Shown: positions 1-6,878 of the stretch, piece after piece
Layout: every line of letters begins with the position of its first letter
How positions within the stretch are numbered: position 1 is the first letter of the stretch
Origin: Flavobacteriaceae bacterium
GTDB taxonomy: Bacteria; Bacteroidota; Bacteroidia; Flavobacteriales; Flavobacteriaceae
Reading direction: 5' to 3'
Assembly: GCA_030590765.1 (NCBI GenBank)
Contig: JAUVCP010000066.1
Span: 1 to 8,943, forward strand
DNA length: 8,943 bases
Made by a program: the position numbers and the translations under genes
The notes under the pieces: model-generated
Told to the model about the DNA's origin: nothing
What the model saw: the letters and a program-made list of their open reading frames with translations, nothing else
The model's database searches: none

Positions 1-201
1 CATGTTTTTTATAAGGTTTTTAACTCTCCGGTATTTATGGATAAACTTCCTGAAAAAACTAATATGTTAACAGTTTGGGCAACGGCAATTACAGTGTTTG
101 CCATTGTTTTGTTCTTATTTTGGTGTGTTTATAAAATTGTATATGGATTCTTTTTAAGGAAATTAAAAAGAAATTATAAAGAGCTCCTTAAAAATGAATA
201 G
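1..201 (+). CDS. C-terminal end of an unidentified membrane protein (5' part outside window)
   Basis: An open frame runs in from the left edge and stops at TAG (199-201), giving the last 66 residues of a protein. Residues about 23-51 of this fragment form one long hydrophobic segment (VWATAITVFAIVLF is the core), which I read as a transmembrane helix. A short strongly basic tail follows (RKLKRNYKELLKNE), which the positive-inside rule would place in the cytoplasm. The protein is therefore probably anchored in the inner membrane with its C-terminus inside. I do not recognise the family from this fragment and assign no function. The gene is convergent with the yciO-like gene, with 22 bases between the two stop codons. 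That the frame is a real gene is supported by its uninterrupted reading, sensible codon use and close fit to the neighbouring stop. Confidence 0.7.
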   Translation, partial: HVFYKVFNSPVFMDKLPEKTNMLTVWATAITVFAIVLFLFWCVYKIVYGFFLRKLKRNYKELLKNE

Positions 202-218
202 TTACTGAACTTAACTAT
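198..218 (-). terminator. Weak AT-rich hairpin between convergent genes, possible terminator
   Basis: A 7-bp inverted repeat, ATAGTTA (198-204) and TAACTAT (212-218), encloses a 7-base loop between the two convergent stop codons. Read on the minus strand it is followed by TCATTTTT, so it could end the yciO-like transcript. The stem has only one G-C pair and overlaps the TAG of the plus-strand gene, so the call is tentative. It could also be a chance repeat in AT-rich DNA. Confidence 0.28.
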
Positions 219-223
219 GTAGA

Positions 224-844
224 TTAAATTATATCCACATCTCCTTTTCCTTCTCGGATGATCTGAATTTCATCCTGACTAAGATCAATAACTGTAGATG
301 CCAGATTATCACCATAACCCCCATCAATTACAAGATCAACTAAGCCTTTCCATTTTTCATAAATCAATTCAGGATCAGTTGTGTACTCTATCACATCGTC
401 TTCATCATGAATAGATGTAGATACTATTGGATGACCTAACTCTCTTACAATTTCTCTAATAATATTATTATCCGGAACTCTTATTCCTACAGTCTTCTTC
501 TTTTTAAAGGCTTTAGGTAAATTATTATTACCGTTTAAAATAAATGTGTAAGCGCCTGGTAATGCCCTTTTTAATATTTTATAAGTAGGAGTATCGATCT
601 GCTTTACATATGCGGACAGATTACTTAGATCATAACAAATAAAAGAAAAATTTGCTTTTACCAGTTTTACTCCTTTTATTTTCGCAATTCTTTCCAGAGC
701 TTTTGTATTTGTTATATCACAACCTAAACCATAAACAGTATCGGTTGGATAAATTACCAATCCCCCATTTTTTAAAACCTTTACCGCCTTTTCAATTTCT
801 TTTGAATTGGGATTTTTATTGTAAATTTTAATAAAACTTGACAT
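224..844 (-). CDS. yciO: Sua5/YciO/YrdC-family protein, YciO-like (annotated type: L-threonylcarbamoyladenylate synthase)
   Basis: This 206-residue protein is a single YrdC domain. The family makes threonylcarbamoyl-AMP from threonine, bicarbonate and ATP, the first step in t6A37 tRNA modification. Visible motifs are PTDTVYGLGCD (33-43), PGAYTFIL (96-103), GIRVPD (120-125), STS (142-144) and a terminal REGKGD (197-202). From memory it resembles E. coli YciO more than TsaC. It starts near residue 5 with the IYNKNP stretch, keeps the YciO-like DGGY...STVIDL block at 174-188, ends soon after the REG motif, and lacks the KxRP segment typical of TsaC/Sua5, showing KIKGVKLVKANF (55-66) instead. It also lacks the Sua5 C-terminal domain. 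YciO proteins are reported to be weak or inactive in bulk t6A synthesis, so the exact role is open. The start at ATG 842-844 precedes the first conserved strand at a normal distance. The gene lies downstream of a terminator and so probably has its own promoter, which I could not place. Confidence 0.88.
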   Translation of the reverse strand: MSSFIKIYNKNPNSKEIEKAVKVLKNGGLVIYPTDTVYGLGCDITNTKALERIAKIKGVKLVKANFSFICYDLSNLSAYVKQIDTPTYKILKRALPGAYTFILNGNNNLPKAFKKKKTVGIRVPDNNIIREIVRELGHPIVSTSIHDEDDVIEYTTDPELIYEKWKGLVDLVIDGGYGDNLASTVIDLSQDEIQIIREGKGDVDII

Positions 845-960
845 AACTACTTTAATATTTTTTAAAAGTAAAAAATTATTAAATAATATCCATTTATTTT
901 TTTATTTGATTTTGAGATGAATTTGATCTTCAAAATATTAAAAATGAGTTAACAGGTTTT

Positions 961-998
961 TATAATAAAAAAAGAACTGCTTGATTAAAACAGTTCTT
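961..998 (-). terminator. Intrinsic terminator of the two-component operon
   Basis: A perfect 8-bp stem, AAGAACTG (972-979) paired with CAGTTCTT (991-998), surrounds an 11-base loop. On the minus strand it is followed directly by a run of T from 973 down to 967 and then ATTATA. It sits about 30 bases beyond the stop of the response regulator gene and has the standard form of a factor-independent terminator. Confidence 0.85.
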
Positions 999-1027
999 CT
1001 TTAATTCTATTTGTAAATATTTAATAA

Positions 1028-1726
1028 TTATTCATCAACTACCAATCTGAAGCCTTCTCCATGGATATTGATAATCTCAACTTTTTCATCAGGTTTTAAG
1101 TATTTACGTAACTTAGCAATATAAACATCCATACTTCTGGAGGTGAAATAATTATCATCATGCCAAATTTTTGTCAAAGCAAGTTCTCGCGGTAAAAGAT
1201 CGTTCTTATAAATTGCAAGTAACTTTAATAATTTATTCTCTTTTGGTGACAATTTCCCTGGTTCTTCTCCTCTAAAAGATAACTGACGTAACTTTGAATT
1301 CAAATGAAAACTTCCAATTTCAAACTCAAATTGATTATCTTCTGCAGAGGCATCAACCGCTTTACGTTGTAGTATTGCTTTTAATTTCATAAGCAATACT
1401 TCTGAATCAAAAGGTTTATTTAAATAATCATCAGCACCAACCTGATACCCTCTTAAAACATCCTCCTTCATTGATTTAGCTGTAAGAAATATCAAAGGTA
1501 CTTCACTATTTATCCCTTTTATGTCCTTTGCCAATGAAAACCCATCTTTTTTAGGCATCATGACATCTAAGATACAAATGTCAAATTCATCATTTTTGAA
1601 TTCTATCAACCCTTCAATTCCGTCTTTGGCATGTGTTACATCGTAATCATTTAATGCTAAATAATCTTTTAATACAGTTCCAAAATTAGGATCATCTTCT
1701 ACTAATAATATTTTTTTATTCGCCAT
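1028..1726 (-). CDS. rprY: OmpR/PhoB-type response regulator, RprY-like
   Basis: This 232-residue cytoplasmic regulator has a receiver domain at about residues 4-120 and a winged-helix DNA-binding domain at about 135-230. The receiver has the acidic pair E10/D11/D12, phosphoacceptor D54 in CILDVMMP, switch threonine T82 in FLTAKS, and K104 in YLNKPF, so phosphorylation chemistry should be intact. The C-terminal domain shows the usual OmpR pattern, LSPKENKLLKLL (159-170), then SMDVYIAKLRKYL (198-210) as recognition helix, and a terminal IHGEGFRLV wing. The receiver resembles Bacteroides RprY as I recall it (LDVMMPKKDGF, FLTAKS..ED). Orthology is inferred. The gene starts 10 bases after the kinase stop, so the two are almost certainly co-transcribed, kinase first. 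Its transcript ends at the hairpin near 961-998. The target genes cannot be read from this window. Confidence 0.93.
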   Translation of the reverse strand: MANKKILLVEDDPNFGTVLKDYLALNDYDVTHAKDGIEGLIEFKNDEFDICILDVMMPKKDGFSLAKDIKGINSEVPLIFLTAKSMKEDVLRGYQVGADDYLNKPFDSEVLLMKLKAILQRKAVDASAEDNQFEFEIGSFHLNSKLRQLSFRGEEPGKLSPKENKLLKLLAIYKNDLLPRELALTKIWHDDNYFTSRSMDVYIAKLRKYLKPDEKVEIINIHGEGFRLVVDE

Positions 1727-1736
1727 GCTAATTAAT

Positions 1737-3302
1737 TTAAATTAATGGTAATTTAACAATAAAAGTACTTCCTTTTCCTTTCTCACTTTCAACAAAAACA
1801 TTGCCATTGTGTTTTTCAATGATGCTTTTTACGTAAGATAAACCAAGTCCGTGACCTTTTACATTGTGTATATTTCCTGTTTGTTCTCTATAAAATTTAT
1901 TAAATACTTTTTTGTGTGTATTCTTGTTCATTCCAATGCCCTGATCAACAAATTTTATGATAATACTATTTCTGGCATTTTCTGTATAAATATCAATTTT
2001 GGGTTCTCCCTTAGTATATTTAATTGCATTATCTAAAATATTGGTAAACACATTTAACATATGGAACTGACTTCCCATAACCTCACTTAAACTTGCTTCA
2101 AAATGTGTTTTAACATATCCTTCTCTGTTTGAAATAATCAAATCTACATGAAGAATTGCTTCTTCTATCAATTCATGAGCATCAACAACATCCATACTTA
2201 GATCCAATTGATTCTTTTCTAATTTTGAAATTTGCAAAACATTTTCAACCTGAGCATGCATTCTTTTATTCTCTTGCTTTATCATGTTAGCATATCGAAT
2301 CACCTTTTCCTTATCATCAATAATCTTTGGATTCTTTATAGAGTCAACTGCTAAATTGATAGTGGCAATTGGAGTTTTAAACTCATGAGTCATATTATTA
2401 ATAAAATCTGTTTTGATCTCCGATAACTTTTTCTGTTCTATTATTTGATATAATGCACTCCCAAAAGCAACAATCAAAATCAAAACAAATAGAGCCGACA
2501 TCATCAATATTTTTGATATTGTAGCTAATATATAGCTCTTTTTCTTTGGGAAACTAACATATAAATCATAATCACTATTTCCATCCTTATTTAAAAATAA
2601 TGGAACCTTATAGGTATAACCACTTTTTTCTCTAAAATTCTTCGACTTTACTTTGGTTATTATATCCCCATTATAAACTCCGTACTCAAATGGTGTTGTA
2701 ATTTCTCTTGCTCTTAATTCATTATCTAAATTTAACCTTATTTCATTATTTCCTACTCTTTCATAGATTGGGGTTCGAGAAATAATATTCTTAAAATAAT
2801 TTTCAAATACCAGCTTATCATACTTATCTAACCTGCCAATTTTCACCATTCTGTCCCTTGGTGAAAGATCAGTAAAATCTTTTGACTGTAACTCTATTTT
2901 TTCAATTTGCGTCTCCTCCTTACTTAAAAGTGTATTAAAACTTACTGAATCAACATCAAATGGCGACATCTGAGATTTATAACTATTCTCTAAAATACTT
3001 TGACGAAACGTAAATATTTCATTTTTTACAGTATCTATCTGCTTAAAAAAGAACTCCTTAACATTAGTTTTGTTTGATTTTTGCAAACTGTCAAGCATTG
3101 GAGATAATTTAACAACATTATCTCTTAATTCTCTATTTCTTATGTTTTCTGAAACTTCAGATAAAGCAAACCTTACATTTGTTGAAAACTGTTCTTCTCT
3201 CATTTCAATAGACGATCTGATCCAAAAAATCTGTATCGCAATGATGCCCATCAAGGCTACCCCCATTAAAACAACTAATAATACGAAAATTCGTCTACTC
3301 AT
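1737..3302 (-). CDS. rprX: Membrane sensor histidine kinase, RprX-like
   Basis: This 521-residue kinase is the cognate partner of the regulator gene that follows 10 bases later. TM1 is at about residues 5-28 and TM2 at about 259-286, leaving a sensor region of about 230 residues in the periplasm that is charged, has no cysteine and is not a fold I recognise. No HAMP domain separates TM2 from the catalytic core. A short linker (EQKKLSEIKTDF, 289-300) leads straight to the H-box, where H306 in MTHEFKTP is the phosphorylated histidine. The ATPase domain has the N-box (NILDNAIKYT, 421-430), G1 (DQGIGM, 453-458), F-box (KVFNKFYRE, 465-473) and G2 (GHGLGLSY, 483-490). All catalytic residues look intact. 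ATG at 3300-3302 places the basic MSRR just before TM1, which supports this start. The signal sensed is unknown. Assignment to the RprX type rests on the neighbouring RprY-like regulator and overall architecture. Confidence 0.92.
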   Translation of the reverse strand: MSRRIFVLLVVLMGVALMGIIAIQIFWIRSSIEMREEQFSTNVRFALSEVSENIRNRELRDNVVKLSPMLDSLQKSNKTNVKEFFFKQIDTVKNEIFTFRQSILENSYKSQMSPFDVDSVSFNTLLSKEETQIEKIELQSKDFTDLSPRDRMVKIGRLDKYDKLVFENYFKNIISRTPIYERVGNNEIRLNLDNELRAREITTPFEYGVYNGDIITKVKSKNFREKSGYTYKVPLFLNKDGNSDYDLYVSFPKKKSYILATISKILMMSALFVLILIVAFGSALYQIIEQKKLSEIKTDFINNMTHEFKTPIATINLAVDSIKNPKIIDDKEKVIRYANMIKQENKRMHAQVENVLQISKLEKNQLDLSMDVVDAHELIEEAILHVDLIISNREGYVKTHFEASLSEVMGSQFHMLNVFTNILDNAIKYTKGEPKIDIYTENARNSIIIKFVDQGIGMNKNTHKKVFNKFYREQTGNIHNVKGHGLGLSYVKSIIEKHNGNVFVESEKGKGSTFIVKLPLI

Positions 3303-3307
3303 TACAA

Positions 3308-3315
3308 CAAATTTA
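3308..3315 (-). promoter_or_regulatory. Possible -7 element before the histidine kinase gene
   Basis: On the minus strand this reads TAAATTTG, an exact match to the Bacteroidota -7 consensus TAnnTTTG. It lies only 5 bases before the kinase ATG, which would give a nearly leaderless transcript, and no TTG lies at the usual distance upstream (the nearest TTTG is about 31 bases away). It may be chance, in which case the kinase is read through from coaE. Confidence 0.2.
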
Positions 3316-3342
3316 GAATTTCTTTAGGTTATTTATATTATT

Positions 3343-3379
3343 TTAACAAATGTTAACGAATTTTCAAATTAAATTAACA
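3343..3379. promoter_or_regulatory. Cluster of TTAACA/TGTTAA hexamers upstream of the two-component operon, possible operator
   Basis: The short gap between coaE and the kinase gene contains TTAACA at 3343-3348, TGTTAA at 3351-3356 and TTAACA at 3374-3379. The first two form a perfect dyad with a 2-base spacer. The two direct copies are 31 bases apart start to start, close to three helical turns. OmpR-type regulators often bind repeated half-sites of about this size, so autoregulation by the response regulator is conceivable. No binding motif for this regulator is known to me, and short AT-rich words recur by chance. Confidence 0.3.
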
Positions 3380-3401
3380 TATATTTAAGAAATGTAAGGG
3401 C

Positions 3402-3983
3402 TCAGCTTTTAATCAGAAACTCATTAATTCTATTCACTTCCCTCCTACTTGCTTTTAAATCAATGTTGTTTATACTAAAAAAAGAATTTTTTATTTTGTA
3501 ACTATCATCCAGTTGATTATGCATTCTTTCCAATACTTTTTCTTTTGAAACACCATCTCTATTTTTAACTCGATTAATTCTAACATCGATAGGAGCTGTA
3601 ACTGTAATGATCTTATCAAATCTACCCTGTGCTTCGCTTTCAAAAATTAGGGCATTTTCCTGAATCACATACTTGGAGGTTTTGTTACTTACCCACTTCT
3701 TAAAGTGTCTTTCAACTTCCGGATGCACAATTACATTGATCCTGTTTAACTTATTTTTATCATTAAAAATAACACTAGCAATAAATGTTCTGTTCAATTC
3801 TCCGTCTTTAAATGCTTCCTCACCAAACAACTGAACCAATTCTTTGTGTATTTTCTTATTCGAATTCATCAATTTTTTAGCTTCATTATCAGCATAATAC
3901 ACAGGAACTCCCAACTCTTCAAACATTTTAGCTATGGTTGTTTTACCGCTACCAATACCCCCGGTTAAACCAATTATTTTCAT
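3402..3983 (-). CDS. coaE: Dephospho-CoA kinase
   Basis: This 193-residue cytoplasmic enzyme phosphorylates the 3'-hydroxyl of dephospho-CoA with ATP, the last step of coenzyme A synthesis. It opens with the family hallmark GLTGGIGSGKTTI (5-17), a P-loop only a few residues from the N-terminus. D32 in YYADNEAKK is the conserved acidic residue after strand 2, and the substrate-side segments VIVHPEV (84-90) and ALIFES (111-116) are present. The lid region VKNRDGVSKEKVLERMHNQ (139-157) keeps the RxxxQ pattern. The length matches the family. The usual family motif PLLfE reads ALIFE here, a modest deviation. ATG at 3981-3983 is 3 bases after the stop of the YbbR-like gene, so the two are one transcription unit and probably coupled in translation. 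A 99-base gap separates it from the kinase gene, and I see no terminator in that gap. Confidence 0.95.
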   Translation of the reverse strand: MKIIGLTGGIGSGKTTIAKMFEELGVPVYYADNEAKKLMNSNKKIHKELVQLFGEEAFKDGELNRTFIASVIFNDKNKLNRINVIVHPEVERHFKKWVSNKTSKYVIQENALIFESEAQGRFDKIITVTAPIDVRINRVKNRDGVSKEKVLERMHNQLDDSYKIKNSFFSINNIDLKASRREVNRINEFLIKS

Positions 3984-3986
3984 TGA

Positions 3987-4955
3987 TTATTTTTTAATTA
4001 GATACTCAATTTTATTAGGTATTACTTTTACATCAAATAATATATCGGGTTTTTCAACTATTTTAGGAATTAAATAATCTAAATTATTATCTGTTGTGTG
4101 TTTATAATCGCATTGTATCTTAAAACTATTCTCTGATATCTTATTATAATCATTCAATGCTACCTGAAACACGACTTTCACCTCTTTAGGATATGTACTT
4201 ATCAAATACTTTTTAGGTAAATTTATAATACGATATGGAAGTATAAAGGTTCCTTGTGTTATTTTTTCAACTTTTCCTTTAATGGTAATTTCTTCAGTAG
4301 ACAATGAAATAGCCTTGGACGGGTTAATCAGTTTTATTTTTTTCTCAAATGAATCTGACACATCTTTCATCTCAAACACTTCTGTATGCACTTCATTTAT
4401 TGTATCAATTGCTTTGGAAGGCCCTGATATGACAATTATTGAAGGATCAATTACTTTTTGCTTGGTTAAATTAAATCCTGGTTTGAAATTTATTTTCAGA
4501 TGTGTAATCACTTTTACTTTTTTTGTTTTTTTTACCCCAAGGTCAAAAAACAATGTATCGGGCTTAACCTTCAATACTGTAGTTTCTGCCGACAACTGAG
4601 CCTGCAATAAATTAATATTTAATTTTGTTAAACTAAAATATAGATCAGACTTTTTTTTACGTTCCATTTCATTCAAACTATATTTCAAAGTCCTTGGTTT
4701 TAATCCATATTTCAACAGTTTAAATCCAATTGTTTTAACGGTCAATATGACCTTTTCATCTGGAACATTTTGTAAAAGTTTAGATTGAGGAATATCTGTA
4801 TAAGCCAAATTAAATTCAACATCTGAAATATAATCTTTTGATAATTTGATCAGCAACCAAAACAACAATGATAGTGTCAAAAACAATAAAAACACTTTTA
4901 AACGTTTGTTATTCTTCTTTGCATCCGAATTATTTTGACCTTTTTTATGAATCAT
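3987..4955 (-). CDS. YbbR-like domain protein, single-pass membrane anchored
   Basis: This 322-residue protein has a short basic, polar N-terminus (MIHKKGQNNSDAKKNNKR), one transmembrane helix at about 20-37, and a long extracytoplasmic part. The exterior region shows YbbR-type repeats. One covers about 47-140. A second covers about 145-230 and includes the typical PSIIVISGPSKAID stretch (171-184), with a beta-rich partial third copy at about 237-320. In Firmicutes the YbbR family includes CdaR, which modulates the diadenylate cyclase CdaA. No cyclase gene lies in this window, so a link to c-di-AMP is not supported here. In Bacteroidota this gene often sits directly before coaE, as it does here with 3 bases between them. 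It lies downstream of a terminator, so it needs its own promoter. TACTTTTA on the minus strand at 4975-4968 is one base off the -7 consensus and would give a very short leader. The molecular function is unknown. Confidence 0.85.
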   Translation of the reverse strand: MIHKKGQNNSDAKKNNKRLKVFLLFLTLSLLFWLLIKLSKDYISDVEFNLAYTDIPQSKLLQNVPDEKVILTVKTIGFKLLKYGLKPRTLKYSLNEMERKKKSDLYFSLTKLNINLLQAQLSAETTVLKVKPDTLFFDLGVKKTKKVKVITHLKINFKPGFNLTKQKVIDPSIIVISGPSKAIDTINEVHTEVFEMKDVSDSFEKKIKLINPSKAISLSTEEITIKGKVEKITQGTFILPYRIINLPKKYLISTYPKEVKVVFQVALNDYNKISENSFKIQCDYKHTTDNNLDYLIPKIVEKPDILFDVKVIPNKIEYLIKK

Positions 4956-4973
4956 TTATTTTTTTAATAAAAG

Positions 4974-5007
4974 TAAAAAAAAGAGCTCTTACTTAAAAGA
5001 ACTCTTT
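4974..5007 (-). terminator. Intrinsic terminator downstream of yajC
   Basis: AAAGAG (4980-4985) pairs with CTCTTT (5002-5007), and after a single C/A mismatch TCTT (4987-4990) pairs with AAGA (4997-5000), closing on a 6-base loop. On the minus strand the stem runs into an unbroken T stretch down to about 4975. It lies about 43 bases beyond the yajC stop, so it should separate the DUF1573-yajC transcript from the YbbR-coaE transcript. Confidence 0.8.
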
Positions 5008-5049
5008 ACTAAAATATTTAATTTTTTTTTAAGAAATATGTGAATTATA

Positions 5050-5379
5050 CTATTTCTTCTTCTTAACCTCTTTTGGTAAATATTTTTTACTCAATTCCAT
5101 TGAAATTGCTGATCTTTCAAATTTAATCTTTCCTGCACTTGTTTCAATAACACAAGTATTATCGCTATCGATCAAATCCATAATTTTACCGTGAATCCCA
5201 CTTGTCATCACAACTCTTGATCCTTTTTTAATAGTTGTCTGAAATTGCTTCTCTTTTTTTTGCTTTTGCATTTGTGGTCTGATCATAAAAAGATACAGAA
5301 CCAAAAACATTAATGGGATTAAAATCATATTCCCAATATTACTTCCCCCTTCTAAAAACATTAATTGATACATACTCAT
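5050..5379 (-). CDS. yajC: YajC, Sec translocon accessory subunit
   Basis: This 109-residue inner-membrane protein has the standard YajC plan. A short N-terminus is followed by one transmembrane helix at about 17-33, the signature RPQ (34-36), a basic linker (KQKKEKQF), and a small beta-rich cytoplasmic domain with GSRVVMTSGIHGKI (53-66) and the IETSAGKIKFERSAI segment (78-92). YajC associates with SecDF and the SecYEG channel in protein export, and its own contribution is mild. The length matches the family. secD and secF are not adjacent here, unlike in E. coli. The ATG at 5377-5379 was chosen; the Met two codons later is an alternative with little effect on the protein. The gene follows the DUF1573 gene by 11 bases and should share its transcript, which ends at the hairpin near 4974-5007. 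Confidence 0.95.
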   Translation of the reverse strand: MSMYQLMFLEGGSNIGNMILIPLMFLVLYLFMIRPQMQKQKKEKQFQTTIKKGSRVVMTSGIHGKIMDLIDSDNTCVIETSAGKIKFERSAISMELSKKYLPKEVKKKK

Positions 5380-5390
5380 TTTTTATTTTA

Positions 5391-5843
5391 TTAACTTTTA
5401 TTTTCTGGAATAACCATTGCTTTAATTCTTATTATTTCTTTTCCTTCATCAGTATTTGTCACCAATGTAATTACTTTTTGCTGCAAATTTGGTTTCCTTT
5501 TTGAATTGAATTTAACTTTTATCTCACCAGATTTTCCTGGCATGATTGGTTCTTTAGGCCATTCCGGAACTGTACATCCACAAGTGGCTTTCGCCGAAGT
5601 TATTATTAATTCTGATTTACCATTATTAGTAAATTTAAAAACAGTTTCTACAACATCTCCTTCATTGATTGTTCCAAAATCGTGTTCCATTTTTTCAAAC
5701 TTCATTTTTGCTCCACCCATTTTTATTTTACCGTCTCGTTCTTTGGCCAGAATCAAATTTTCTTTTTTAACTTTATTTGAAGGGTTTTCATTACAGGAAA
5801 CCATCATCAAGCTTAAAGCTAATACTGCAATTATTCTTTTCAT
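5391..5843 (-). CDS. DUF1573-domain lipoprotein
   Basis: This 150-residue protein begins with a lipoprotein signal peptide: basic MKR, a hydrophobic core, and a lipobox ending MVSC with C17 as the predicted lipidated residue. It should be anchored in the envelope facing the periplasm or surface. The mature part holds one DUF1573 domain at about 48-145, an immunoglobulin-like ASH/MSP-type beta fold. Signature elements are HDFGTINEGD (54-63), FTNNGKSELIITSAKATCGCTV (71-92, with C88 and C90 in the conserved TCGC), the following WPKEPIMPG (95-103), and a final strand IIRIKAMV. No biochemical role is established for the family. Proteins of this type are abundant in Bacteroidota and commonly lie beside yajC, as here. 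A promoter-like TACTTTTG lies just upstream. Confidence 0.92.
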   Translation of the reverse strand: MKRIIAVLALSLMMVSCNENPSNKVKKENLILAKERDGKIKMGGAKMKFEKMEHDFGTINEGDVVETVFKFTNNGKSELIITSAKATCGCTVPEWPKEPIMPGKSGEIKVKFNSKRKPNLQQKVITLVTNTDEGKEIIRIKAMVIPENKS

Positions 5844-5871
5844 TTCTTTCTATTTTTTCATTTTTACTTCA

Positions 5872-5879
5872 CAAAAGTA
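5872..5879 (-). promoter_or_regulatory. -7 promoter element for DUF1573-yajC
   Basis: On the minus strand this reads TACTTTTG, an exact match to the Bacteroidota -7 consensus TAnnTTTG, placed about 29 bases before the DUF1573 start. The closest TTG sequences upstream are 13 and 24 bases away, so the -33 half is poor. The 43-base gap after nusB is consistent with a separate start here. Confidence 0.45.
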
Positions 5880-5886
5880 TTACTTT

Positions 5887-6825
5887 TTATAACAATCCTC
5901 TTCCAATTTTATTTAATCGTTCTGATTTTTTATAATCTTTCAAAATTTTGTCTAAAACTCCATTGATAAAATAACTGCTTTTTGCAGTAGAATAATCTTT
6001 TGCAATTTCAATATACTCATTTATAGTAACTTTCGTAGGGATCGAAGGGAAATATAAAAATTCTGTTATAGCCATTTTTATTAGGATCAAATCTATTTCT
6101 GCAATTCTATCTGTATCCCAGTTTGGAGTTTTATCGTCAATATCCGCAGTATATTCTTTTTGATGAAGAATTGTTTTTCTAAACAAATCAATCAAAAACT
6201 CCTGATCATCTTCTTTAATCTCAAAACCCTTCAAGTTAAAAGTTTGGCCATTCTTGAGTTGTTTAACCGATTTTATAACCAAAGTATTTACAAGAGGAAA
6301 ATCATCAACCCAGCCTAAATTAATACTTTCATAATAATCATACAATTTTTCATTTGGAGCAACAATATTTTTAAATATGCTAATAATAAAGGATTTATCT
6401 TCATTAAATGTTGATTTCTTAGTGTTTAAATACTTTTTGTATTCATCGCTTCCCTGAATGGCATCTAAAATTACCCTTACATATTCTCTGTCATTTTTCC
6501 AGTTATTCAGATTATATTTGATTACATAATCTTTAATACTTACACTGTTCTCAATAGCAGCGATAACCTCATTATTTACAAATTTTAAATTGGGATTTTT
6601 ATCTTCAGGAGTGGCAAGATGTTTTTTCTTTCTAATTTCAAGATGTTCAATTGCCAGATTCTTAACCTCTACCAAAAGTAAAAGTTGTAAAATATATAAA
6701 TCAGTAGCCTTTTGAATGCTGAATTTTAAAAATTTCTCTTCTTTTACCAAATTATCACTCTTTGACTGTAATACTGCATATACAGACTGCATGACTTTAA
6801 TTCGAATATGTCTTCTGTTCACCAT
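5887..6825 (-). CDS. nusB: Transcription antitermination factor NusB, long Bacteroidota form
   Basis: This 312-residue cytoplasmic protein is more than twice the usual NusB length of about 130-160. It starts with the family's basic helix (NRRHIRIKVMQSVYAVLQS, 3-21), matching the RNA-binding N-terminus of NusB. The recognisable second half of the domain spans about 208-298, with WDTDRIAEIDLILIKMAITEF (236-256), IPTKVTINEYIEIAKDY (262-278) and the terminal YFINGVLDKIL (285-295). Between them lies an added helical, charged region of about 150-180 residues. NusB binds boxA RNA together with NusE (ribosomal protein S10) to promote antitermination in rRNA operons. Long NusB proteins are usual in Bacteroidota, so the length is not a sign of error. 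ATG at 6823-6825 is right before the conserved basic helix, which fixes the start. The gene is divergent from the ABC transporter and has a clear -7 element upstream. Confidence 0.93.
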   Translation of the reverse strand: MVNRRHIRIKVMQSVYAVLQSKSDNLVKEEKFLKFSIQKATDLYILQLLLLVEVKNLAIEHLEIRKKKHLATPEDKNPNLKFVNNEVIAAIENSVSIKDYVIKYNLNNWKNDREYVRVILDAIQGSDEYKKYLNTKKSTFNEDKSFIISIFKNIVAPNEKLYDYYESINLGWVDDFPLVNTLVIKSVKQLKNGQTFNLKGFEIKEDDQEFLIDLFRKTILHQKEYTADIDDKTPNWDTDRIAEIDLILIKMAITEFLYFPSIPTKVTINEYIEIAKDYSTAKSSYFINGVLDKILKDYKKSERLNKIGRGLL

Positions 6826-6878
6826 AATTAAAAAGATCGTAGTTTGTCAAATTAGTTTTCTGTTTTTTAAACAAAGCG

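Noticed and set aside
845..960. Promoter for the yciO-like gene
   Set aside because: The nearest candidate on the minus strand, TAATATTTTG, has the wrong internal spacing for TAnnTTTG, so I did not annotate a promoter although one is expected here.
4282..4599. Plus-strand open frame opposite the YbbR-like gene
   Set aside because: Its composition is the reverse complement of lysine-rich coding sequence, and the opposite strand encodes recognisable YbbR repeats.
5506..5892. Plus-strand open frame of 128 codons opposite the DUF1573 gene
   Set aside because: It is antisense to a clear lipoprotein gene with a signal peptide and conserved TCGC motif, and it has no family features of its own.
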